Positions 1-7,734 of a DNA stretch of 64,000 nucleotides are shown here, one piece after another. The DNA is taken from NCBI GenBank assembly GCA_016719945.1, contig JADJYE010000030.1:248001-312000 (forward strand), read 5' to 3'. Every line of letters begins with the position of its first letter. Positions within the stretch are counted from its first letter, which is position 1. Below the pieces are notes generated by a model. That model had not been told where the DNA came from and did no database searches. It was given only the letters and a program-made list of their open reading frames with translations. This stretch comes from Polyangiaceae bacterium (GTDB lineage: Bacteria; Myxococcota_A; Polyangia; Polyangiales; Polyangiaceae). The translations under genes were made by a program, and so were the position numbers.

Positions 1-372
1 AGCGACAGCTGCCTCGCGCTCCCCGGGGCGGTCGACTGCCCGACGAGTCGCCCGGAGCGCCTCGTCGCCTATGGCGCCGGCGACGACCAGCGAGCCTGCA
101 CGCCGTGCACCTGCGAGGTGATCGCGTCCTGCTCCGGAGGTGGGGTGCTGTTCCACGACAACGACGACTGCACGAACGACGCTCCGCCGCTCGCCGTCAG
201 CGCTGCGTCGTGCGTCGACGTGTCGAGCCTGATGGATGGCAACACCGGCGCCGGAGAGCGGCTCGCGATGGTCCTCGACGCGACGTGCGCCGCCTCCGGG
301 GGTGCACCCTCGGGCGCCGTGCTCGCCACCGAGCCCGTCACGTACTGCTGCCCGCTCGGAGGCCTGCCGTGA
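1..372 (+). CDS. Cys-rich secreted protein, C-terminal part (5' end outside window)
   Basis: The frame is open from base 1 to the TGA at 370-372, about 123 residues, with no start codon required inside the window. It is rich in cysteine, with CTPCTC near residue 37 and CCPLGG at the end, and has many Ala, Gly and Asp residues. This is typical of exported disulfide-bonded or lipoprotein-type proteins of myxobacteria. I recognise no family. The next gene starts on a GTG that overlaps this stop, so the two are probably co-transcribed. The reading frame looks sound; the function is unknown. Confidence 0.6.
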   Translation, partial: SDSCLALPGAVDCPTSRPERLVAYGAGDDQRACTPCTCEVIASCSGGGVLFHDNDDCTNDAPPLAVSAASCVDVSSLMDGNTGAGERLAMVLDATCAASGGAPSGAVLATEPVTYCCPLGGLP

Positions 373-1334
373 GGTCGATGCTCATGTTCGCGTTCGCGTT
401 GGCTGCGCTGAGCGCCGCGCCCTCGGCTCGAGCCGACGAGCCCAACCCAGCCGACGTCGCGGTCGCGCGTGAGCATTTCAAGGCCGGCGCGAAGCTCGCG
501 GAGGAGGGCAAGTGGGCCGAGGCGGTCGTCCGTTACCAGAAGTCCCTCGAGATCAAGCGCGCGCCCATCACGCTCTACAGCCTCGGCATCGCGAACAAGG
601 AGCTCGGTCGCTACGTCATCGCGATCGAGTCGCTGCGCGCGTTCCTCGCGGAGCCGCTCGTCGACGCGACGAAGCCCTACGAGAAGCCGGCGCGCGAGGC
701 CATCGCGGAGCTCGAGCTGAAGCTCGGCTACGTGCTCGTACGCGTGTCGGGCGCTCCCGACGCTCGGGTCTCCATCGACGGCGTCGAGCTCCCCGCCGCG
801 TCGGTCGGGGAGCGACGCCCCGTCGATCCCGGAAAACATGCGGTGGTAGCGCGGGCGCCAGGGTACGCCGAGGCGAGCCGCGAGCTCGACGTCGCGTCCG
901 GGCAACAGCTGGAGGTCGAGCTCACGCTCGCTCCCATCGAACAGCCCACCGACCCTGCTCCCAGCCCGACGCCGCCCGCGGTGGTCGCTCCGCCCAAGAG
1001 CGCGACGCCACCCCCGCTCATCGCGGCTCCCCAGCAGGCGGGGCCAGCGCGAGCCATCCAGTGGGCGCTGGTCGGCGGCGGCGGCGGGCTGTTCGCGATC
1101 GGGCTCGGCGTAGGCGTGGCGGGGATCGTCGAGGCGTCGGGCGCGCCGTCCTCGGAGGGTGAAGACGCCTCGACGGCGCTCGACCTGGCGCTGGCCGGGG
1201 ACGTCGTCGGCGGTGTCGGGCTCGCGGCCCTCGGCGCAGGGGCGATTTGGCTGATCGTCGACGCCGTCCGCGGCGAGCCCGAGCCTCGCGCTCCGGTGCG
1301 GGTGACGGCCCGCGGCTTCGAGCTCACCTTCTGA
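369..1334 (+). CDS. TPR/PEGA-domain exported protein with C-terminal membrane segments
   Basis: About 321 residues from GTG 369, which overlaps the upstream TGA as GTGA; ATG 378 is the alternative start. The N-terminus is a signal peptide ending near SARA. TPR-like helices follow (about residues 35-110, with AVVRYQKSLEIK and LGIANKELGRY). Then comes a PEGA-type beta domain (about 125-190, VRVSGAPDARVSIDGVELP), a Pro-rich linker, and two hydrophobic Gly-rich segments near the end. The architecture matches the PEGA/TPR protein at 59575-60555. Such proteins are common beside Ser/Thr kinases in Myxococcota and probably act at the envelope. Substrate or partner is unknown. Confidence 0.8.
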   Translation: MRSMLMFAFALAALSAAPSARADEPNPADVAVAREHFKAGAKLAEEGKWAEAVVRYQKSLEIKRAPITLYSLGIANKELGRYVIAIESLRAFLAEPLVDATKPYEKPAREAIAELELKLGYVLVRVSGAPDARVSIDGVELPAASVGERRPVDPGKHAVVARAPGYAEASRELDVASGQQLEVELTLAPIEQPTDPAPSPTPPAVVAPPKSATPPPLIAAPQQAGPARAIQWALVGGGGGLFAIGLGVGVAGIVEASGAPSSEGEDASTALDLALAGDVVGGVGLAALGAGAIWLIVDAVRGEPEPRAPVRVTARGFELTF

Positions 1335-1380
1335 CGAGCGCGCGTTTGGCGTCCGAGGCCGGCCCGTCTACGCTGCGGCA

Positions 1381-3174
1381 GTGAACTCGCTTCGCAGAGC
1401 TCCCTTTCTTGTCCTCGTCCTCGCTTCAGCCGGGTGCTTCATCGACTCGATCTCCGCGCCCGCGGACGGCCCGTCCACAGGCGGCGCTGGCGGGTCGATC
1501 GCTGCTTCCGGGGGCGCCGGCGCAGGCGGAGGCGGCGGCGCCCCGACGTGCAGCGAGGCGGCGGACTGCGGCACCTCCAACGACTGCGTCACGTTCGCGT
1601 GCGATGGCGGCAGCTGCACGGAAGATCGCGCCCAGCTCGGCGCCAGCTGCGAGGGGACCTCGGGGAAGGTCTGCGATGGTCAGGGAGCGTGCCTGCTCGA
1701 TCTCGGGGCCGCGTGTGAGCAGGGCGACGAGTGCGCCTTCGGCGAGTGCGCCGACGACGTGTGCTGTGACGTCGCCTGCGACGGCCCGTGCCAGGCCTGC
1801 GGGGTCACGGGCGCGTGCGAGCCGCTCCCGGCAGGGACGGTCGACCCCGCGTGCGCGCCCGGCGTCTGCGACGCGGCGAGCACCTGCGCGATCGGCCCCA
1901 CCGCCGGCGCGTTCTCGATCTCGTCGACCTCCGGCATCGACGCGTGGACCGGCGCCGTCGACGCGGCGAACCGCGCCATCATCGGCGGCAGCTTCGACGG
2001 CACCGTGACCTTCGATGGCACGATGTACACCGCGACCAACTTCGACGCGTGGGTGGCCCGCTACAACGAGGCAGGCCTCGCCTCTTGGGGGGCGCACTTC
2101 GGCGGCCCCGGGAGCGAGGACATCACGGGGATCGGCCTCGCGGGCGGCACGCCCTACGTGTCGGGCTGGCACAGCGCGGGCGTCACGATCGGCGCCAACG
2201 TCCTCACGGTGAACGGCGGCCCAGACGGCTTCGTCGCGCGCCTCGACCCCGACACCGGAGCGCCCCTGTGGAGCCGCTCGATCGCTTCGGTGGGCAACGA
2301 ATACACGAGCGGCATCGCCGTCGACGGCGACGGCAACGCCATCGTCGTGGGCCTGTTCGATATCAACCTCGACCTCGGCGATGGCCTGATGTCCAGCGCG
2401 GGGGGCAGCGATATCTTCGTGCTCAAGCTCGACCCGACCGGGCAACCCCTCTGGTCACGCCGCTTCGGAGGTGTGTTCAACGATCGCCCGCGGGACGTCG
2501 CGGTGCGCTCGGACGGCTCGATCGTGATCGGTGGCGCGGCAGGAGGCCCGATGACGATCGGCGCCGCGATGCTGAACGATCCAGGAGGCGAAGGCGCCTT
2601 CGTCGCCGTGCTCAGTGCCAGCGGCGATCCGCTCTTCGCGGACCTGGTCGGAGGCTTCGAGGACCAGCTCGCGCGCTTCGTGGCCGTCGGGCCCGCCGAC
2701 GAGTTCGCCCTGGTCGGCGGTCTGCGAGGGACGGCGATGTTTGGGCCTTCGCAGCTGATGTCCGCGGGAGACGTCGACGTGTTCGCCGCGGTCTACAACG
2801 CGAATTTTTCTCGACGCTGGGCCCGGCGCTTTGGTGACGGCGCGTATCAGGAGGCGTGGGGAGCCCGCTTCGATCAGAACGGAAACCTGCTGCTGGTCGG
2901 CGACATGGACAGCACGCTCGACTTCGGCGCTGGCGTGCTCACCTCCGGCGGCGGGCGGGACGCGTTCGTGGCGAAGCTCGCGCCCGACGGCACACCCCTC
3001 TTCAGTCGCCGCTTCGGCGACGGTGCCACCCAGTTCGGCAACGTCGCCGGTGTCGGCGCCGCCGGCGAGCCGTTCGTGATCGGCTCCTTCGATGGGACCC
3101 TCGACGCGGGCAGCGGGCTCAGCCTCACCAGCACCGCTGGGCGCGACAGCTACGTGATCAGGCTCGACCCGTAG
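1381..3174 (+). CDS. Lipoprotein with Cys-rich N-terminus and beta-propeller-like repeats
   Basis: 597 residues from a GTG start. A lipoprotein signal with lipobox ASAGC at about residues 16-20 is followed by a Gly/Ala linker and a Cys-rich segment (about 50-170). The rest is built of repeats of about 50 residues carrying WSRRFGG, FVAKLDPDG and GGxDxFV patterns. These resemble the SBBP/propeller repeats of myxobacterial surface lipoproteins. It probably sits on the outer membrane as a binding or structural protein; no catalytic motif is visible. The gene converges on the next one with a 3-bp gap and no obvious terminator. Confidence 0.75.
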   Translation: MNSLRRAPFLVLVLASAGCFIDSISAPADGPSTGGAGGSIAASGGAGAGGGGGAPTCSEAADCGTSNDCVTFACDGGSCTEDRAQLGASCEGTSGKVCDGQGACLLDLGAACEQGDECAFGECADDVCCDVACDGPCQACGVTGACEPLPAGTVDPACAPGVCDAASTCAIGPTAGAFSISSTSGIDAWTGAVDAANRAIIGGSFDGTVTFDGTMYTATNFDAWVARYNEAGLASWGAHFGGPGSEDITGIGLAGGTPYVSGWHSAGVTIGANVLTVNGGPDGFVARLDPDTGAPLWSRSIASVGNEYTSGIAVDGDGNAIVVGLFDINLDLGDGLMSSAGGSDIFVLKLDPTGQPLWSRRFGGVFNDRPRDVAVRSDGSIVIGGAAGGPMTIGAAMLNDPGGEGAFVAVLSASGDPLFADLVGGFEDQLARFVAVGPADEFALVGGLRGTAMFGPSQLMSAGDVDVFAAVYNANFSRRWARRFGDGAYQEAWGARFDQNGNLLLVGDMDSTLDFGAGVLTSGGGRDAFVAKLAPDGTPLFSRRFGDGATQFGNVAGVGAAGEPFVIGSFDGTLDAGSGLSLTSTAGRDSYVIRLDP

Positions 3175-3177
3175 CCG

Positions 3178-3693
3178 TCACAAGCTCGCGATCTTGGGGG
3201 CGCCCGCCGCGTTGCGCGAGCGCTCGTCGAGGATTCGCTGGATCTCAGGCCAAAGTCGCGGGTCCGCCCCGCGGACCCACTCGGGCTGACCGGGGATCGA
3301 GCACAGCCACTCGGTGGCCTCCTTGGCGTCCTGGAAGACGCGCTGCGGAGCCTTGCTGCGCGCGACCAGGTTGATCCCCGTGATCACGCTGCGGGCCAGG
3401 CTCGCCATGAACCCGCTCGCCTCCACCACCACGGCCTGGCCGGTGTTGAACCTCTCGAAGCGGTTGGTCAGGTTCGCGCCGGCGAGACGGGCCTCGTTTG
3501 ACAGATCCACGTTCACAGCGCCGCGCAGCATGACGATGCTGGTCATCTGCTTGTGCTCGCCGCAGATCTGCTCGCAGGCGCGCGTGATCGACGTCAGGTG
3601 CGCCAGCTTGAGCTCATCCCAGTGGACGTTGAGCAGCAGCGACCGATAGCGATACAGAGTTTGATCGGGCTCTTCGTTGATCAGCGTGAACAC
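3178..3693 (-). CDS. Small protein of unknown function, last gene of P450 operon
   Basis: 171 residues starting MFTLINEEPDQTLYRY. It has no signal peptide or membrane helix. The mixed alpha/beta pattern (YRSLLLNVHWDELKLAHL, then QMTSIVMLRGAVNVDLS) and the length are suggestive of a STAS/SpoIIAA-like fold, but no motif proves this. It lies 21 bp downstream of the flavin oxidoreductase on the same strand, so it is probably the third gene of the P450-oxidoreductase operon. The reading frame is well supported; the function is not. Confidence 0.6.
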   Translation of the reverse strand: MFTLINEEPDQTLYRYRSLLLNVHWDELKLAHLTSITRACEQICGEHKQMTSIVMLRGAVNVDLSNEARLAGANLTNRFERFNTGQAVVVEASGFMASLARSVITGINLVARSKAPQRVFQDAKEATEWLCSIPGQPEWVRGADPRLWPEIQRILDERSRNAAGAPKIASL

Positions 3694-3714
3694 GTCGCAT
3701 CCTCCTCGCGGCCG

Positions 3715-5226
3715 TCAGCCTTCGCCCTTGACCCGTTCGAGCACGTCCGTGAGCCCCTGCTGCAGGTCCTTCGGCGCCTTGCGCGCGACCCGCTCTGCGA
3801 AGCGGCGAAGGTTACGCTCGATCGCCTCGGGCTGGACCTTGATCATGCGCGCGGCGCCCGTCGCCGGCTTCGCCGGGAGCGGCAGCGCCTCGGCGATCGC
3901 CGTGGCCGAGTCGAGCGCCGCCTCCTGGCTGTCGAACCAGTTCGTCCACCCGCCCGCGAACCACATCCCGTTCGTGCCTTGCCAGGCCTTCAACCCCTCG
4001 CGAAGGGCCATGAAGGTGGTCGTCGGCAGCGGGATGAAGTGGCTGTGCTCGAGGAGCTGGTGCCGACAGGGTCCGAGGTTGGGCGCGCCCCACGACTTGA
4101 AGACCGGGATGCGCTTGCCCAAGCCGTAGGTCGGGCGCAGGCGGCCGAACCACACGCTGAACGTCAGGTCGTCGCCGTCGACGATCGTGTTCGCCGGCTC
4201 CCAGTCGTCGCTGTCCGGCGGCATCCAACAGGAGCCGTCCTTCTGCATGCGGATCGTCAGCGGGATGTACTCGAGGCCGCGCAGGTTGGTCACGAGCGGG
4301 AGCAGCGTGCTGACGCCGCCGACGCTCGTGCCGGCCTCGATGATGTCGGCCGCCTTGTGCGGGTCGCACGCGAAGACCACGTGATCCGCTTGCAGCACGC
4401 CGTCCTTCGTCGTCACGTGGAGCGCGCCGCCCGCGCCGCTGCTGTCGGGCCTGACCGCCAGCACCGGCGTCTTCAGCTTGGGGGTGACCCCAGCGGCCTC
4501 GAGGGCGCGCTTCAAGATCCCGTCGAGGCCGATCATGCTCTGGTACGTCTGGAACGTGGGCAGCCCCGGCAGGTCGGGCGGGTCGGTGTCGACGTCCGGC
4601 GTCCCCGGCTCGCCGAACAAGTTCCGCACGAAATACGTCGTCGCGTAGAGGGCCGACGACTCCCCGATCCGCGAGTAGGGCAGCGAGACGAACTGGTAGA
4701 CGAAGGGCTTGATCACCTTCTCTTTGAAGTCGTCGCTGAGAAGATGAAGGGTCTTGAACCAGTCGTCGATCGACAGCGTCCAGCTGGGGTTGGAGCGGTC
4801 GAGCTCCGCCGAGTACGCGAGGTAGATCAGGAACTCGCTCAGGCGGCCCCAGTCGGCCGCGTCGTACTGCAGGAACTCGATCACGCGCGAAGGCAGCCAC
4901 AGGCGCTGGTCGTTGGCCTGCTTGTCCCACACCAAGAAGCCGGCGGGCGCGCTGATCACCTCGGAGGCTGAGTCCATCAGGCCGAGCTGATCGACGAGCG
5001 CCGTGTAGCTCGGCTGGGGGTTCTTGTAGAAAAACTGCGCGCCGCAGTCGATGTTGTAGGGCTTGCCGCCGTATTCGACCGTGGCGCTCATCGTGTTGCC
5101 GCCGACGCGGTCGTTCGCCTCGAACAGCAGCACCTCGTAGGCGTCGCCGTACATCTCGCGGATGCGATAGGCGGTGAAGACGCCCGCGGCGCCGGCTCCG
5201 ACGATGACGATCCTGTTCGTGGTCAC
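3715..5226 (-). CDS. FAD-dependent amine oxidase/desaturase-type oxidoreductase
   Basis: 503 residues. The N-terminal dinucleotide-binding motif IVGAGAAGVFTAYRI (about 6-20) is followed by the FAD-contacting acidic residue in LLFEAND and by RVGGNT. A C-terminal FAD-binding patch, GMWFAGGWTNWFDS, lies near 430-445. This arrangement defines the flavin amine oxidase / carotenoid-desaturase-like superfamily, which dehydrogenates C-N or C-C bonds. The start overlaps the P450 stop by 4 bp (ATGA), so the two are translationally coupled and probably act on one substrate. The substrate cannot be read from the sequence. Confidence 0.85.
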   Translation of the reverse strand: MTTNRIVIVGAGAAGVFTAYRIREMYGDAYEVLLFEANDRVGGNTMSATVEYGGKPYNIDCGAQFFYKNPQPSYTALVDQLGLMDSASEVISAPAGFLVWDKQANDQRLWLPSRVIEFLQYDAADWGRLSEFLIYLAYSAELDRSNPSWTLSIDDWFKTLHLLSDDFKEKVIKPFVYQFVSLPYSRIGESSALYATTYFVRNLFGEPGTPDVDTDPPDLPGLPTFQTYQSMIGLDGILKRALEAAGVTPKLKTPVLAVRPDSSGAGGALHVTTKDGVLQADHVVFACDPHKAADIIEAGTSVGGVSTLLPLVTNLRGLEYIPLTIRMQKDGSCWMPPDSDDWEPANTIVDGDDLTFSVWFGRLRPTYGLGKRIPVFKSWGAPNLGPCRHQLLEHSHFIPLPTTTFMALREGLKAWQGTNGMWFAGGWTNWFDSQEAALDSATAIAEALPLPAKPATGAARMIKVQPEAIERNLRRFAERVARKAPKDLQQGLTDVLERVKGEG

Positions 5227-6584
5227 AGATAGGCTCCCTTGCTGGCAGGCACGAGGCAGAGCCTCGTCGCCTTGGGCGGGTGGGTGAGGGGCAGGAAGAT
5301 CGGCGCCGGAACGGGGGCGCCGCCCGCGAGCGCGAGCGCCAGCCCACGCCGGCGCAACAAGCGGCCGACGAGCAGGTTGAAGAGCGTGCCCTCTGCGATC
5401 GCGATGTGGTAGCCGAGGCAGAAGTGGGGGCCGGCGCCGAACATCGCCGTCTCGAGGGTGCCCGGGCGCGGGCGCTCCTTCCAGCGGTCGGGGTCGAAGC
5501 GATCGGGGTCGGGGAAGCGCAGCGCGTCACGCAGGATGTGGACGAAGGGCACGTTGATCAGCGCGCCCTTCGGGATGGTGCCGCCCTCGAGCTCGATGGG
5601 CGCGGTGACGCGGCGGATCACCGAGTGGATGGGCGGATAGAGCCGCAGCGCTTCACGGAAGGTCCTCTCGGCGAGCGTGAAGCGGGACCCGTCCATCGCC
5701 AGCGCGGCGAGATCCGCGTCGTCGTCCGCCTCGGTCGCGAGGCGGCGCTGCAGGTCTGTCGATGCGGCGAGGTGAATCAAGCTCCACGAGATGGATGAGG
5801 CGGTCGTCTCGTGCCCGGCGAAGGTGAGCAGCCGAAGGTTGGAGACGGCGAGGCCGCGATCGATCAGCGCGCCGTCGTCGGCGCGGCCGTTCGCGATCTC
5901 CCCGACGAGGGATTTGTAGTCGCCCGAGCGACGGCGTTCGTCGACCATCTCGCCGAGCTGGGCGTCGAGCCAGTCCCTCGCGCGGATCGCGACCCACTGC
6001 AGCGGGTTCGGAAGCTTGCCGGTCGACGGGAGGCCCGCCAGGAGGAAGCGTTTGTATTGGGTACGCCAGGCAGCGAGGCGCTCGACCGGTACGCCCATGA
6101 TGCGGAAGATGATCTCGAGCGCGATCTCCCCGACCTCGGAGGCGACGTCGAAGCTCGGCGTGCGCTCCCACTTGTCGATCCGAGCATCGACCGCGGAGGT
6201 GATGATCTCGAGCACGTCCGATTGGCGGACGCGCTGCGGCGTGAACGGTGGCGTGACGGCTTGTCGCACCCTGCGGTGCTCGTCGCCGTCGAACGAAAAC
6301 AGTGTGTTCCCGAGCAGCGCGCCGAAGCCCTCCGCGTAGAACGACGTCGAGACGGAGGGGCTCTTGAGCAGGCTCAGCGCCGCGGGGTCGGCGTACATGA
6401 GCTGGCGCGCCCCCGGCCCGCCGTGGATCCAGAAGAGCGGCCCGTGTTTGGCCCTGCCGCGGGCGCACAGCGCAGGGAAGCGCCTGTACATCTCGGCCAT
6501 GTGACCGAGGACGGGCAGCGCGCCGTCGAGCACGGGAAAGTCCCGCTTGCTCGCGCCTCGCGTGTCAGCGTCAGCGTTCCCCAT
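5223..6584 (-). CDS. Cytochrome P450
   Basis: 453 residues from ATG 6584; an in-frame TTG lies 6 bp further upstream. All P450 hallmarks are present: the I-helix AGHETTASS, the K-helix ExxR in FREALRLYPP, and the heme-thiolate loop FGAGPHFCLGYHIA, with Cys as the iron ligand. There is no N-terminal membrane anchor, as is usual for soluble bacterial P450s. It heads a three-gene operon with a flavin oxidoreductase and a small unknown protein. No ferredoxin or reductase is adjacent, so electron partners must be encoded elsewhere. It is a probable monooxygenase of secondary or lipid metabolism. Confidence 0.93.
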   Translation of the reverse strand: MGNADADTRGASKRDFPVLDGALPVLGHMAEMYRRFPALCARGRAKHGPLFWIHGGPGARQLMYADPAALSLLKSPSVSTSFYAEGFGALLGNTLFSFDGDEHRRVRQAVTPPFTPQRVRQSDVLEIITSAVDARIDKWERTPSFDVASEVGEIALEIIFRIMGVPVERLAAWRTQYKRFLLAGLPSTGKLPNPLQWVAIRARDWLDAQLGEMVDERRRSGDYKSLVGEIANGRADDGALIDRGLAVSNLRLLTFAGHETTASSISWSLIHLAASTDLQRRLATEADDDADLAALAMDGSRFTLAERTFREALRLYPPIHSVIRRVTAPIELEGGTIPKGALINVPFVHILRDALRFPDPDRFDPDRWKERPRPGTLETAMFGAGPHFCLGYHIAIAEGTLFNLLVGRLLRRRGLALALAGGAPVPAPIFLPLTHPPKATRLCLVPASKGAYL

Positions 6585-6648
6585 GCTCAACCCGGTCCCC
6601 CTCGGCGGCGCAGCTTAGCAGGGGGGCTCGACGCGGGTCAGCCGCGGA

Positions 6649-7734
6649 TCACTCGGTGACGGTGACGAAATGCGTGACCACGTCCGAGCCACCGCGGTTA
6701 TCGCGGATCACGGCCCAGATCTGGTAGCTGCCGGGCTCCTCCGGGGGGACCCACTGCACCCCGCGATCCTCGATCAGCCCGGTCGTCGCATCGGCGATCA
6801 GCTTGGTCTCCCCGTCGAAGCTGCCTCCCGTCGCGAAGTAGCTCACCCACACGACCTCGTTGAGGACGTTGCCCTCCGCGTCCTTCGCCTCGGGGTCTTC
6901 CTCGGCGATCGAGTCCGGCACCTCGACGTCGACGTCGTAGACCTCGCACTCGGTGAACTCGTCGGTCGCGGAGCAGCCGGTCTTGCGCCGCTCCTCGAGC
7001 GTCACCGGGCAAGCGCCGACCTCGAGCGTATCGCCCTCGGCGCGCGTCTCGCCGTCGAAGATCATGCCGACGACCTCGGGGTTGTCGTTCTCGCGCCCGT
7101 CCTCGAACGCATAGATCTGCGTGTACCCCGGGATGAAGGCGTCGGGGCCGAGCTCCCTGCCGTCGGAGTCGAAGCAGCCGAGCGGGAAAAAGCCAGCCTC
7201 GGTGTCTCCCTCCTGGATCACCGGTCGGACCTCACCTGCACACGCCAGGAAGAAGACGAACGCGAGGCCGTATTTGGGCCCGTACTCGGGCTCGGGCGCC
7301 GACGAGACGATGTCGTCGGGCAGGGTGAGCTCGAAGCTGTCGACGCCCGGGCCGCCGGCGATGTAGCCGTTGGGGTCGATCTCCCCGGCCTCGAGCTTGG
7401 CGAAGATCTCGGCGAGCGGCTCGTAGCAGCCGTAATACGCCTGCCCGGGCGGGTTGAAGCAGCCGCCCAGCCACACGATGTTGACCGGGACGAAGTTGTC
7501 GAGGCGGCGGCCGTCGACGTACGTCATCTTGAAGGTGACCGCCTCGCCAGGCTTGCCGAACGGCTCGTCGGCGCCGACCGCAAGGATGCGCACGGTGTTG
7601 ACGAGACCCGGGGGATCGAACGGCGCGGCGCAGCCGCTCGCGCCGGGCCCGCCAGCGAACACGGCCGCCAGCAGCGTCGCGCACAGGCCGCCGAGCGCGG
7701 CGCGTCGCGCCTTCTTCTGCGGTCGGGTGCTCAT
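6649..7734 (-). CDS. Putative outer-membrane lipoprotein paired with TonB receptor
   Basis: 361 residues from ATG 7734, which overlaps the TonB-receptor stop as ATGA. The basic N-terminus MSTRPQKKARR is followed by a hydrophobic stretch and a lipobox-like ASGC near residue 34. The mature part has no recognised motif; its C-terminus (PGSYQIWAVIRDNRGGSDVV) looks like an Ig/PKD-like beta domain. Overlap with the receptor gene suggests a surface-exposed partner lipoprotein that binds or presents the transported substrate. This role is inferred from context only. Confidence 0.7.
   Translation of the reverse strand: MSTRPQKKARRAALGGLCATLLAAVFAGGPGASGCAAPFDPPGLVNTVRILAVGADEPFGKPGEAVTFKMTYVDGRRLDNFVPVNIVWLGGCFNPPGQAYYGCYEPLAEIFAKLEAGEIDPNGYIAGGPGVDSFELTLPDDIVSSAPEPEYGPKYGLAFVFFLACAGEVRPVIQEGDTEAGFFPLGCFDSDGRELGPDAFIPGYTQIYAFEDGRENDNPEVVGMIFDGETRAEGDTLEVGACPVTLEERRKTGCSATDEFTECEVYDVDVEVPDSIAEEDPEAKDAEGNVLNEVVWVSYFATGGSFDGETKLIADATTGLIEDRGVQWVPPEEPGSYQIWAVIRDNRGGSDVVTHFVTVTE

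Noticed and set aside
3553..4971. Long plus-strand frame opposite the flavin oxidoreductase
   Set aside because: It is an Arg/Ala/Val-rich antisense shadow, as found opposite most genes at this GC content.
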